NCBI RefSeq assembly: GCF_000455365.1
Contig: NZ_HG315685.1
Coordinates: 717,794 to 781,793, forward strand
From: Halopiger djelfimassiliensis
Lineage (GTDB): Archaea > Halobacteriota > Halobacteria > Halobacteriales > Natrialbaceae
Reading direction: 5' to 3'
DNA length: 64,000 bases
The position numbers were made by a program, and so were the translations under genes. Under the pieces are notes generated by a model that saw only the letters and a program-made list of their open reading frames with translations, ran no database searches and had not been told where the DNA came from. This document shows, one piece after another, positions 7,759-16,708 of this stretch. Each line of letters opens with the position of its first letter. The first letter of the stretch is position 1.

Positions 7759-8235
7759 TCGTTCCGACTCGAGGTCGAACCGGTCGTCTTCCGTCGATTC
7801 GGTGGCGTCGTCACTTCCGTTCATCCAGTCGCGCGGACTGACCGAACACTGTTCGCAGTAGACGTTCTCACCGGACTCGAGGACTGCGATCGTACTCCCG
7901 AACAGGACACGCCGGCGCTCGTAACGGCGGTACTCACCGCCGGCGGCCGAGCGCCCACACTCGTCGCAGTCGACGCCATCGGATTCGACGCGGCCGGTCC
8001 GAACCTCACGTTTGGTGCCGATCGTGTACACCGGGTCCGTCGCCGCGTTTGCCGCCTGCCAGCAGACGACGAATCCGAACACCAACAGGAGAACGCCGAC
8101 CCACCAGTAGCCCAGCCACACCGGCACGTAAAACAGCGAGACGAGGATCCAGCCCCAAAACAGCGTGAAACCGACGTGATCCGCGACCCGCCGAAGTCCG
8201 CGAGCGACGCTCGGGCGGGGGTTCGGTCGTGTCAT
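7753..8235 (-). CDS. Small membrane protein with C-terminal zinc-ribbon-like motif
   Basis: A 160-residue protein, not recognised as a named family. After a short basic N-terminus, residues about 20-65 form two transmembrane helices (FTLFWGWILVSLFYVPVWLG and YWWVGVLLLVFGFVVCWQAA). A soluble part follows with CDECG and later CEQC, spaced to form one zinc ribbon, and an acidic tail. The ATG at 8235 is chosen because a TATA-like GGTTATCC lies about 28 bp upstream; a longer frame to 8316 has no such support. The tnpB-only element ends 15 bp beyond its stop. Function unknown. Confidence 0.75.
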   Translation of the reverse strand: MTRPNPRPSVARGLRRVADHVGFTLFWGWILVSLFYVPVWLGYWWVGVLLLVFGFVVCWQAANAATDPVYTIGTKREVRTGRVESDGVDCDECGRSAAGGEYRRYERRRVLFGSTIAVLESGENVYCEQCSVSPRDWMNGSDDATESTEDDRFDLESERS

Positions 8236-8352
8236 TCGTTCGAGTACTCTTTCGAGCGGGGGATAACCTTTTCGTCCGGCCGTTTCCGCTCGGTACGACG
8301 ACTGGAACGGGGACAACAGTCACGATATTCCGGATATTACTGTAGAAACACT

Positions 8353-8360
8353 AACTATAC
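8353..8360 (+). promoter_or_regulatory. TATA box of the Tat lipoprotein gene
   Basis: AACTATAC, about 24 bp before the ATG at 8381, consistent with a leaderless transcript. Confidence 0.55.
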
Positions 8361-8380
8361 TCCTGCTCGAGTATCCGAGT

Positions 8381-8998
8381 ATGTCACAACGGACGACGCG
8401 ACCTCCGCGACAGCCCGACGACGATCGACCCAGTGTCGCCCCCGGCGTCGGCAGACGACGCGTCCTTCACGGCGGCGTCGCCGCGGTGGGGCTCGCTCTG
8501 GCCGGCTGTCTGGACCGCAGTTCCCCCGGCAGTGACGACGGCGACGACCCGGACCGAGAGCGGACCGCCGAGTCGGCCGACGGCAACGATCGTGACTCAC
8601 TCGAGTCCGAACTAACCGCGGTGATCGACGCCTATCTCGAGGCGGCCGCGGACGAGGATCTGGACGCGATCGACGACGTTACCCACAGCCTGAATCCCCT
8701 CAATCCGGCCGACTTGGTAGAAAACGGCTGGGAGTTTCGGGGCGGCGACGGTGACGCTGCCGGGGAGTACGACGCCACGGTCGTCACCGAAGACGGCTCG
8801 GTCGACGATATTCTCGAACTCGAGGGCGCGAAGGGCTGGTTTTCGGAGACGGATCTCGAAGCCGAAATCGGCGACGAGAAGATCGCGGTGGTCGAACTCG
8901 ACGGCGACGACGAAACGATCGTCCACCGCGAGCACTACCTCCCCGACTCCGACGACGAAACTAGCGCTGCCGCCGGCGCGAACTCCGACACCGAATAG
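8381..8998 (+). CDS. Tat-exported lipoprotein, hypothetical
   Basis: A 205-residue protein. The N-terminus has a twin-arginine stretch (GRRRVLHGG) followed by a hydrophobic run and a lipobox LAGC near residue 43, so it is predicted to be exported folded through Tat and lipid-anchored. A flexible acidic linker follows, then a compact domain (about 70-185) beginning LTAVIDAYLEAAADEDLDAI, which resembles NTF2-like helical starts in haloarchaeal lipoproteins. No catalytic motif was found. It is divergent from the small membrane-protein gene; the 145-bp gap holds promoters for both. Confidence 0.8.
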   Translation: MSQRTTRPPRQPDDDRPSVAPGVGRRRVLHGGVAAVGLALAGCLDRSSPGSDDGDDPDRERTAESADGNDRDSLESELTAVIDAYLEAAADEDLDAIDDVTHSLNPLNPADLVENGWEFRGGDGDAAGEYDATVVTEDGSVDDILELEGAKGWFSETDLEAEIGDEKIAVVELDGDDETIVHREHYLPDSDDETSAAAGANSDTE

Positions 8999-9037
8999 TT
9001 CCCGATAGCGGGCCCGAACGTCCCGAAAACGCGGCGA

Positions 9038-10171
9038 TCAATCCGCGATCGCCTCTTCCGGTTCCGCGTCGAGCGTCGCCCGCTGGACCCAGAGGTCGCC
9101 GAACAGTTCGTCCTGCTCGAGCGCGATCCGGCCGCGATGGGCGAGGAACAACAGCGCCAGATACGTCATCACGCGCGAGCCGCCGGCGTCGTCGATCTCG
9201 GCGTACAGCACCTCGTCGCGGCCGTTCTCGTAGTGCTCGTCTAGGACGGTTTCGACGTCGTCGATGACCGTCTCGATGTCCTCCTCGTGGGTCGTGTGCG
9301 TGACGTCGTCGCTGGTCGGTTCGTCGTCGACGCGGAACTGGTCCTCGGCGTGGTAGCTCAACTCCTGCACGCCCCGATCGTAGCCCCTCGGGGAGTCGCT
9401 CGTGTCGTAGCTGCGGGATTCCTTCCACCAGCTATCGCGCTCGGCGCTGCGGAGTTCGCGTACCAGTTCGTCCAGCGTCTCGGGCTTGCCGCGGGCGTGT
9501 TTGCGCTCGAGTCGGCGTTCCATCTCGGCCTCGAGGCTCTCGACGGGATCGAACCCCGGCGGATGGTCGCCGTCACCCTCGGCTCCCGCCCCGCCGTCAA
9601 CCGCTCCCTCGTCGGCAAACGGCGCTTCCCACGGCGGTAGTTCTTCCTCTTCGGGTTCGTCCACCGCGAACAGCTCGTCGCTTTTCATCCGCAACAGGAC
9701 GCTCGCGTAAAACAGCGCTCGACCCGACGTTCGCAGGTCCACGTCGTCGAGCGCCTCGAGGAACTTGTCGGTGACCCGGACGACGTCGATATCCCAGGGG
9801 TCGATCTCGCCGTCTTTCGCGAGCTGGACGAGGAGTTCGACGGGTTCGACCTCCTCGTCGCCGATTTCCTCCTCGTCACCGTCGCCCTCGCCCTCCGCGT
9901 CGGTCCCGGCGGCGGCCTCCGAGTCCGAAAACTCGAGGACCGTCTCCGCCTCCGTGCGGTCGGCTCCGTCGCTCGACCGCGAGTCGTCTCCGGGCCGTTC
10001 GCGGTCCTCGTGGCCGGCGATGTTCAGCGGGATGTCGTCGCCGCCGTCGGCTCGAACCTCGCGGTAGAAGTCGTCGCGATCCCGCGTATCGTCGTCACCG
10101 TCGGCTCGAGGGTCGTGTTCTTTGTCGCCCGACCGGCGGGGAACGCGTGACGGTCGCTCCTCGCTAGTCAT
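9038..10171 (-). CDS. scpA: Segregation and condensation protein A
   Basis: A 377-residue kleisin. The ScpA core starts near residue 110 with PVELLVQLAKDGEIDPWDID and KFLEALDDVDLRTSGRALFYASVLLRMKS, and the C-terminal winged helix includes VMTYLALLFLAHRGRIALEQ. It bridges the Smc heads in the chromosome-organising condensin complex. Its start overlaps the smc stop by 8 bp, so the two are co-translated. The first 110 residues are an acidic, low-complexity extension not found in bacterial ScpA, and a further acidic linker interrupts the middle; both are probably disordered. No scpB is adjacent. Confidence 0.92.
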   Translation of the reverse strand: MTSEERPSRVPRRSGDKEHDPRADGDDDTRDRDDFYREVRADGGDDIPLNIAGHEDRERPGDDSRSSDGADRTEAETVLEFSDSEAAAGTDAEGEGDGDEEEIGDEEVEPVELLVQLAKDGEIDPWDIDVVRVTDKFLEALDDVDLRTSGRALFYASVLLRMKSDELFAVDEPEEEELPPWEAPFADEGAVDGGAGAEGDGDHPPGFDPVESLEAEMERRLERKHARGKPETLDELVRELRSAERDSWWKESRSYDTSDSPRGYDRGVQELSYHAEDQFRVDDEPTSDDVTHTTHEEDIETVIDDVETVLDEHYENGRDEVLYAEIDDAGGSRVMTYLALLFLAHRGRIALEQDELFGDLWVQRATLDAEPEEAIAD

Positions 10172-13100
10172 CGGCCGGCACCTCCTCGCTGCTCAGGTCG
10201 ATCCCGGTCACCGCGCTCACGTTGTCCTGTTGCATCGTGACGCCGATCGCCCGCTGGGAGCGATCGAGCATCGCCGAGCGGTGCGAGACGACGACGAACT
10301 GGGCCTCCTCCGCGAGCTCTTCGACCATCTCGCCGATCCGTTCGGCGTTGACGGCGTCGAGGAAGGCGTCGACCTCGTCTAACGCGTAGAACGGGGCCGG
10401 ATTGTGTCGCTGGATCGCGAAGATAAACGCAAGCGCCGTCAACGACTTCTCGCCGCCGGACATCGCGTCCAGCCGCTGGATCGGCTTGTCTCCCGGCTGG
10501 GCTTTCATCGTCAGGCCGCCGTCGAACGGATCGTCTTCGTTCTCGAGATGGAGCGAGCCGGTCCCCTCCGAGAGCTGTTCGAAGATTTCGGTAAAGTGTG
10601 CGGAGATCGCCTCGTAGGCGTCCATGAACGTTTGCTTTTTCTGGGTTTCGTACTGCTCGATCCGGTCACGGATCCCCTCGGCTTCCTCCACGAGCGTCTC
10701 CTTGCCCGCCTCGAGTTCCTCGAGATCGCTCCGGACCTCGTCGTACTCGTCGATCGCGAGCATGTTCACGGGTTCCATCGCCTCCATATCGGCCTGCAGG
10801 AGGTCGATCATCTCGACGACAGTGTCGTGATCCGGCACGTCTTCGGGATCGTAGTCGCCGACCTCCGACTCGAGGCTCTCGATCTCCCACTCGAGATCGC
10901 TGATGCGCTCGCGTTTGTCCTCGAGTTTGCTCTCGACGGCGTTGACCCGATCCTGTTGCTGGTCGCGTTTCGTCCTGGCGTCGGCGAGTTCCGCTTTGAG
11001 GTCGCTGCGGTCGTCCTTGAGCGCCGCCAGCTCCTCTTCGAGTTCTTCGACGGCCTCGCGTTTCGACTCGAGTTCGGCCTCCTTCTCGTGGATCGTCGCC
11101 TCGCACTCCTCGATCTGCTCTTCGTGCTCGGCTTTGCGGTTTTGTGCGGCCTCGATCTCGTCGTGAAGGTCCTCGATGGCGTCTTCGGCGTACTCCTTCT
11201 CGAGTTCGAGTTCGTTGAGCGTGCCGTCGATCTCGTCGATCGCGTCCTCGCGTTCGTCGATTTCGGCCTCTAGCTCCTCGATCTGGGCGGTGAGTTCCGG
11301 GATCTTCGAGTCCTCGAGTTCGCCCTCGAGATCGTCGATGTCGGCTTCGATCTCCTCGATCGCGGCCGTCTGCTCGTCGATACGTTCGGCGATCTCGTTC
11401 ATCCGTTCGTCGACCGACTCGCGTTCCTCGCGCAGTTCCTCGAGTTCGCGCTCGAGGCGCTCGATCTCGTTTTCGATCGACTCGCGCTTTTCCGCGAGGC
11501 TCTCGATCTCGCTTTCGATCGAGCGGACCTCGTCGGCGGCGTCGGTCTTGCGGTCGCGGGCGTCGTCGAGCCGTTGCTCGACGTCCCGCAGATCCTCGCG
11601 CAGGGAGTCGCGCTCTTCCTGTAACTCGGTGATCTGTTTGGCGACGCGCTCGAGTTGGCCCTCGCCGCCGCCGGTAAAGGAGTACCGCGAGCCGCTGCCG
11701 GAGCCGCCGGTCATCGCGCCGCTTTTCTCGACGAGGTCGCCGTCCAGCGTGACCATCCGGTAGTCGCCCATGTACGAGCGGGCGGTCTCGATGTCCTCGA
11801 CGACGAGCGTATCGCCGAGGACGTAGGAGAAGACCCCGGCGTACTGGTCGTCGAAGTCGACGAGGTTGTACGCGAAGTCGACGACGCCGGGATCGCTGGG
11901 CGCGTTGGGGAGCCGCCGCCGGCTCATATCGGTAAGCGGCAGGAACGTCGCCCGGCCCGCGTTCCGGGATTTGAGGTGTTCGATACACTGCTGGCCGACC
12001 ACGTCGTCGTCGACGACCACGTTCGCGAGCCGGCCGCCCGCGGCGGTCTCACAGGCGACGGCGTACTCGCCCGCCACGGTACCCAGTTGGGCGACCGCGC
12101 CGTGGACGCCGTCGATCCCCGAGTTGAGGATGGTCGTCACCGCGCGACCGAACGAGGAGTCGCCGCTTTCGCCGGCGTTGGCCTCGAGTTCGGCGTACTC
12201 CTGCTGTTTCGCCTGGATCTCGTCGTCCAGCTCGTCGATATCGGACTGGACGCGTCGTTTCTCGGCTTTGAGGTCGTCGACGACGTCGGCGATGTTCTCG
12301 CGGTTTCGCCGTGCCTTCTCGAGTTCCCGCTCGAGGTCGCTGCGCCTGCGCTCGAGTTCGGGGAGTTCGTCGCGTTTCTCCTCGATCGTCGCCTCCGTCT
12401 CGCTGATCGCGTTCGAGCGCCGGCGGGCCTCATCGAGCAGCCGGTCCTGCTCGCGCTGGAGGTCGTTTTTCTCGGTTTTGGCCGCTTCGAGGTCGTCCTT
12501 TCGCTCGGCCAGCTCCTCCTTGAGTTCGTCGAACTCGGTGTCGACGGCCTCGATTTCGGCCTCGAGCGCTTCGCGCTCGGTCTCCCGTTCCTGAATTTCG
12601 CTTTTGAGCGAGGCCTTCTCGAGTTTGTGCTCGCGCATCTCGTCCTCGAGGTCCTCGATCTGTTCCTGCTTGCGGTCGATCTGAACGAAGGCCTCGCGTC
12701 GATCGGACTCGGCGTCTTCGATCTGCGTTTCGCTGGCCTCGATCCTGTCCTCGAGTCGCGAGATATCGCCTTTGATCTCCTCGATTTCGCTTTTGATCCG
12801 GAGCTGTTCGTCCTCGCCCTTGCGTTCGATCTCGGCGTTGATGTCCTCGAGATCCTCCTGCAGGCGGACGACTTTCCCCTGGCGCTCGTCGAGTTCCCGC
12901 TGGAGTTCCTGCAGTTCGGACTCGAGTTCGCCGGCCGTCGTTTCGGCCGCGGCTAACGCCTCGCGTTTCTCCTCGAGTTCGCTGGCCTTCTTGTAGCCCT
13001 CGTACTCCTCTTTTTCCCGGCGAAGCCGACGATAGCGGAGGGCCGTCTGTCGTTCGTCCTCGAGTTGGGCGAGTCGGTCGCGTTTCTCCTCGATGCGGAG

Positions 13101-13736
13101 TTCGGCCTCGTCGATCCGCTCCTCGACGACCTCGAGTTCCTCGAAGGCGTCTTCCTTCTTGGCGTCGAACTCCGCGACGCCCGCGATTTCGTCGATGATC
13201 TCCCGGCGGGCGTGGGGCGTCATGTTGATGATCTCGGTGACGTCGCCCTGCATGACGACGTTGTACCCCTCCGGGGTGACGCCGGCCTGGGCCAGCAGGT
13301 CCTGAATGTCCGAGAGGTTGACCGAGCGGTCGTTCAGATAGTAGTAGGAGTAGTAGTTGTCTTCGGTTTCCTTGACGCGCCGGCGGATCCGTATCTCGTC
13401 GATGTCCCCGACGTCCTCGCTGCCGGCGGCGTTGACGACCTGCGAGCGGTCGAGGGTTCGGTCGGCGTTGTCGAGAATGACCTCGACGGTAGCCTCCCGC
13501 GGCCCGCCGGAACTGGTGCCGTCCTCGTGACCGGGGTTGTAGATGAGATCGGTCAATTTCTCCGCGCGGATGCCGCGGGTTCGGGCGAGTCCGAGCGCGA
13601 AGAGAACGGCGTCGATGATGTTCGACTTGCCGGAGCCGTTCGGGCCGGTGACGACCGTAAAGTCCTCGTAGAACGGGATCTTCGTCTTCCGACCGAAGCT
13701 CTTGAAGTTATCCAGAACGACTGCCTTGATGTACAT
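10164..13736 (-). CDS. smc: Chromosome segregation protein SMC
   Basis: A 1190-residue SMC ATPase of full length. The N-terminal head has Walker A GPNGSGKSN near residue 33. Two long coiled-coil arms flank a hinge at about 520-680 that contains GVHGAVAQLG and the glycine-rich GAMTGGSGSGS. The C-terminal head carries the signature MSGGEKSLTALAFIFA and Walker B FYALDEVDAFLD. It forms ATP-dependent rings that organise and segregate chromosomal DNA. It is the middle gene of a leftward operon, after a coiled-coil protein (95-bp gap) and before scpA (8-bp overlap). Confidence 0.97.
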   Translation of the reverse strand: MYIKAVVLDNFKSFGRKTKIPFYEDFTVVTGPNGSGKSNIIDAVLFALGLARTRGIRAEKLTDLIYNPGHEDGTSSGGPREATVEVILDNADRTLDRSQVVNAAGSEDVGDIDEIRIRRRVKETEDNYYSYYYLNDRSVNLSDIQDLLAQAGVTPEGYNVVMQGDVTEIINMTPHARREIIDEIAGVAEFDAKKEDAFEELEVVEERIDEAELRIEEKRDRLAQLEDERQTALRYRRLRREKEEYEGYKKASELEEKREALAAAETTAGELESELQELQRELDERQGKVVRLQEDLEDINAEIERKGEDEQLRIKSEIEEIKGDISRLEDRIEASETQIEDAESDRREAFVQIDRKQEQIEDLEDEMREHKLEKASLKSEIQERETEREALEAEIEAVDTEFDELKEELAERKDDLEAAKTEKNDLQREQDRLLDEARRRSNAISETEATIEEKRDELPELERRRSDLERELEKARRNRENIADVVDDLKAEKRRVQSDIDELDDEIQAKQQEYAELEANAGESGDSSFGRAVTTILNSGIDGVHGAVAQLGTVAGEYAVACETAAGGRLANVVVDDDVVGQQCIEHLKSRNAGRATFLPLTDMSRRRLPNAPSDPGVVDFAYNLVDFDDQYAGVFSYVLGDTLVVEDIETARSYMGDYRMVTLDGDLVEKSGAMTGGSGSGSRYSFTGGGEGQLERVAKQITELQEERDSLREDLRDVEQRLDDARDRKTDAADEVRSIESEIESLAEKRESIENEIERLERELEELREERESVDERMNEIAERIDEQTAAIEEIEADIDDLEGELEDSKIPELTAQIEELEAEIDEREDAIDEIDGTLNELELEKEYAEDAIEDLHDEIEAAQNRKAEHEEQIEECEATIHEKEAELESKREAVEELEEELAALKDDRSDLKAELADARTKRDQQQDRVNAVESKLEDKRERISDLEWEIESLESEVGDYDPEDVPDHDTVVEMIDLLQADMEAMEPVNMLAIDEYDEVRSDLEELEAGKETLVEEAEGIRDRIEQYETQKKQTFMDAYEAISAHFTEIFEQLSEGTGSLHLENEDDPFDGGLTMKAQPGDKPIQRLDAMSGGEKSLTALAFIFAIQRHNPAPFYALDEVDAFLDAVNAERIGEMVEELAEEAQFVVVSHRSAMLDRSQRAIGVTMQQDNVSAVTGIDLSSEEVPADD

Positions 13737-13831
13737 TCTCTTCTCGAGGCCTCCGTACGTCCGTCGAATCGCCGACGCCGCGCCCGCGGGGCGAACGGTT
13801 CGCCGGTCGGGACCGCGGCGTCGCCGTGCGG

Positions 13832-14158
13832 TTATGCGACAATAATGTCGTCGCTACCTGAGTCTTCCGCTTCGTCGCCGGCCGCGGCGTCCTGCCCGTC
13901 GACCTCGACGTCGGCGTCGGCCGCGGCTTCCGCGACTTCGTCGGGTGCCGCTTCCGGTGGTTCGTTCTCGTCCGTCGTTTCCGTTCCGGCCTCTTCGTTT
14001 CGCCGATCCGGCACGCGCGTCGGCGTGTCGGCGTCGAGTTCGGCCTCGAGGACCCGGATTCGCTCCTTCGCTTCGATGAGCTCGCTCGTCAGTCCCTCTA
14101 CCGTCGACTCGAGTTCCGACACCGTCGATTCGAGCTGCTCGACGCGGTTGTTCGACAT
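13832..14158 (-). CDS. Small acidic coiled-coil protein upstream of smc
   Basis: A 108-residue protein. Residues 1-45 are a regular heptad coiled coil (VEQLESTVSELESTVEGLTS), and the rest is acidic and low-complexity, ending GSDDIIVA. I believe it belongs to the haloarchaeal DUF7518 family, but its role is not known. It is the first gene of the transcript that continues into smc and scpA, with a TATA box 24-32 bp upstream (14182-14190). Position suggests a link to the Smc complex; that is inference. Confidence 0.75.
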   Translation of the reverse strand: MSNNRVEQLESTVSELESTVEGLTSELIEAKERIRVLEAELDADTPTRVPDRRNEEAGTETTDENEPPEAAPDEVAEAAADADVEVDGQDAAAGDEAEDSGSDDIIVA

Positions 14159-14181
14159 ACGTCCTAGGGACCGTTCTGTCT

Positions 14182-14190
14182 ACATAAACG
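14182..14190 (-). promoter_or_regulatory. TATA box of the smc-scpA transcript
   Basis: CGTTTATGT on the minus strand, centred about 28 bp before the ATG at 14158. It is the only clear promoter for the coiled-coil, smc and scpA genes. Confidence 0.55.
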
Positions 14191-14340
14191 TACGTCAGAC
14201 ACAACTAATCGTTCTGGCAAGTAGCGCGGTCGCGTTGCCCCCGGAATTGCACGGCGTTAACATGTACACGTCCGGCTACTTTGTGTGCTACAGCATACCA
14301 CATGTGTGGCGAACAGGCCACTGGATGGTGCATTCGCGCT

Positions 14341-15669
14341 ATGAGTACCGACCCGACCGCAGGCACCGACTCAGGGGGATTGGATCGGCGAACACTGCTG
14401 GCGGCCACCGGTGGCTCGGCGGTCGCCGTCGCGCTCGCCGGCTGTGCGGAACTGTTACAGGACGAGGACGACGCGGCCGGCGACGCCGACGTTCCCGACG
14501 AACCGATCGACGCTGGCTTACAGACGTTTACCGAAGGAGCACCGGCGGTACTGGGCGTTCAGGCCCAGTACGGTGCCGAGACGGCGGTCCGTCGAATCAA
14601 CGAGAACGGCGGCGTCGCCGGCCGCGAGATCGATCTCGAGGTCGTCAACGAGGGCGAGGAACACCTCGACAACTACCGGCAGTTCGTCGACCGGGGCAAG
14701 GACGTTACGTTCGGGCCGATCTCCAGCGGCGGTCACGAGGAGATGGTCCCCGAAATCGAGGATCAGGGGGTCGTCAACGTCGCGACCGACGGCACGGTGA
14801 CGACGCTGTACGAGGAGGAGTTCACGGACGTGACCTACTCGTTTCGCTTCCAGAACCACGACGTGATGGAGGCGCTGGCGGCCGTCACGCAGGCGGTCGA
14901 GCTCCTCGGTGAAGACGAGATCAACACGTACGCCGGCATCAACCCGAACTACGCGTTCGGTCAGGACGAGATGGACCTCTTTTCGCTCGGGATCGAACGG
15001 ATGACCGGTGCCGACGAGGTCTACAGCGGTTTCCCCGAGCTCGGAACCGACGACATGTCCGCCCACATCACCGAAGTCAACAGCGAATCGCCCGACGTCG
15101 TCTTCTCGAGCGCGTGGGGCGGGGACGCGACGCTGTTGCTCGAGCAGGCACAGGCGAACAACCTGTTCGACAATACAGCGGCACTGGTCGGGACGGTCCT
15201 CTACGGGTCGGCAAACGACATGAGCGAGGACCTCGTTCAGGGGCCGATCTACTCCGGATCGCGAAACTTCTACTGGGACCAGCCACCCACCGATCGGTGG
15301 TCCCCCGCTGCGGAGTTACTCGAGGAAGTCCGGTCCGAGTACGGCGTCGTCCCGACGGCACACTTCATGAGCGGCTACGGTGCCGTTACGGCGTGGGCGA
15401 CGGCCGCCGAGCGGGCCGTCGGGCTTCTCGGCCGCTGGCCGGAACAGGACGAGATCGCGGCGACGCTCGAGAATCACGGCTTTTTCACGCCGGCCGGCTA
15501 CCACATGATCGGTCCGGATCATCAGGGCTATTCGAACGCCCACTTCGGCGAACTGTCCTGGTCGAACGAGTTCGACGCCGCGGTCCTCGAATCCGTCGAA
15601 GCGTTCGCCCCCCAACAGGTATCGCCGCCGCCGGCCGAAACATCCCGCGACTGGATCCGGGGGTGGTGA
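14341..15669 (+). CDS. Branched-chain-type ABC transporter substrate-binding lipoprotein
   Basis: A 442-residue periplasmic-binding-type protein (LivJ/LivK, type I fold). The N-terminus has a Tat motif DRRTLLAATGG and lipobox LAGC near residue 37. The mature part shows family landmarks: RRINENGGVAGREIDLEV, GPISSGGHEEMVPEIEDQGV and NAHFGELSW. It captures the solute outside the membrane for the four downstream genes. The ATG at 14341 gives a normal Tat signal; an ATG at 14302 would add 13 residues. The solute (amino acid, urea, short-chain amide or organic acid) cannot be named from sequence. Confidence 0.9.
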   Translation: MSTDPTAGTDSGGLDRRTLLAATGGSAVAVALAGCAELLQDEDDAAGDADVPDEPIDAGLQTFTEGAPAVLGVQAQYGAETAVRRINENGGVAGREIDLEVVNEGEEHLDNYRQFVDRGKDVTFGPISSGGHEEMVPEIEDQGVVNVATDGTVTTLYEEEFTDVTYSFRFQNHDVMEALAAVTQAVELLGEDEINTYAGINPNYAFGQDEMDLFSLGIERMTGADEVYSGFPELGTDDMSAHITEVNSESPDVVFSSAWGGDATLLLEQAQANNLFDNTAALVGTVLYGSANDMSEDLVQGPIYSGSRNFYWDQPPTDRWSPAAELLEEVRSEYGVVPTAHFMSGYGAVTAWATAAERAVGLLGRWPEQDEIAATLENHGFFTPAGYHMIGPDHQGYSNAHFGELSWSNEFDAAVLESVEAFAPQQVSPPPAETSRDWIRGW

Positions 15670-15772
15670 GCATCTCCGCCTCCAGACACGACACCACGTC
15701 GGTCGCCCGGCAGCGGCGTGACCGACACCCGAGTACAGCAGCCGACATCGAACCGCGGACGCCACCATAACC

Positions 15773-16708
15773 ATGCTCGATTCGCTATGGATTCACGTCC
15801 TCAACGGCCTCTACTACGGCTGTATCCTGTTTATGATCGCGTCGGGACTGACGATCATCTTCGGCGTGCTGGGCGTGCTCAACCTCGCCCACGGCGAACT
15901 GTACGCCCTTGGGGCGTTCGTCGTCTTCAGCGTCGTCGGCTACCTGTCCGGTCTCGTCGCCGAACCGACCGGGACGCTCACGGCGGTCCTTTTCGGACTC
16001 GTCGTGCTCGCCGGCGCGCTCGCGGCCGCCGCCGTCCTGGTTCCGGTCGGGGCCGCCATCGAGACGGCCTTCGTCAGGCGAATTTACGACCGCGACGAGG
16101 TCTACCAGCTCCTGTTGACCTACGCGTTGTTGTTGCTGTTCGTCGACGTCATGAAGTTCGTCTGGGGGGACCACGAGCCGGCCCGAACTGGCGTCTTTCG
16201 CGAACTCAACGCGATTCCGACGACGGAACTCGTCGGGATCGACTACCCCTCGTACAACGTCATCGTAATCGTCGTCGGACTGGCGGTATTCGGCTGGCTC
16301 GTCTGGTTCTTCGACCGGACGAAGACCGGCCGTATCGTGCGCGCAACCGCCATCAACCGCGAGATGGCGACCGCGATCGGCGTCAGCACCGACCGCCTGT
16401 TTACGCTCGTGTTCGCGCTGGGGGCGTTTTTCGCCGGCTTCGGCGGTGCGATGGTCAGCATCGGCCCCAGCTCGGCCTACCTCGAGATGGGGCTGGATCC
16501 GCTGGTGCTCTCGTTCGTCGTGATCGTCATCGGCGGCCTCGGCAGTCTGAAAGGGGCGTTCGTGGGTGCGCTTCTGGTCGGCGTTACCAGCCGGGTCGTG
16601 ACGCCGTACTACCCGCAACTCGAGCTGGCGGCCCCGTTTATCCTGATGGTGCTCGTCTTGCTGGTCAACCCCGAAGGGCTCTACGGGACGTGGGGTGAGA
16701 TCGAATGA
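15773..16708 (+). CDS. Branched-chain-type ABC transporter permease, LivH-like
   Basis: A 311-residue integral membrane protein with about 8 helices. The N-terminal HVLNGLYYGCILFMIASGLTI and GVLGVLNLAHGELYALGAF are typical of LivH permeases; the EAA-like loop is around ATAINREMATAIGVSTDRLF. It forms half of the transmembrane pore of the importer. Its stop overlaps the next permease start by 4 bp (ATGA). It lies 103 bp after the binding-protein gene and is probably in the same transcript. Confidence 0.93.
   Translation: MLDSLWIHVLNGLYYGCILFMIASGLTIIFGVLGVLNLAHGELYALGAFVVFSVVGYLSGLVAEPTGTLTAVLFGLVVLAGALAAAAVLVPVGAAIETAFVRRIYDRDEVYQLLLTYALLLLFVDVMKFVWGDHEPARTGVFRELNAIPTTELVGIDYPSYNVIVIVVGLAVFGWLVWFFDRTKTGRIVRATAINREMATAIGVSTDRLFTLVFALGAFFAGFGGAMVSIGPSSAYLEMGLDPLVLSFVVIVIGGLGSLKGAFVGALLVGVTSRVVTPYYPQLELAAPFILMVLVLLVNPEGLYGTWGEIE

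Noticed and set aside
11655-12956. Long open frame on the plus strand opposite smc, and several others within smc and scpA
   Set aside because: GC-rich haloarchaeal genes leave long open antisense frames; smc has all motifs, and the opposite frame is leucine/valine/arginine-rich without family features.
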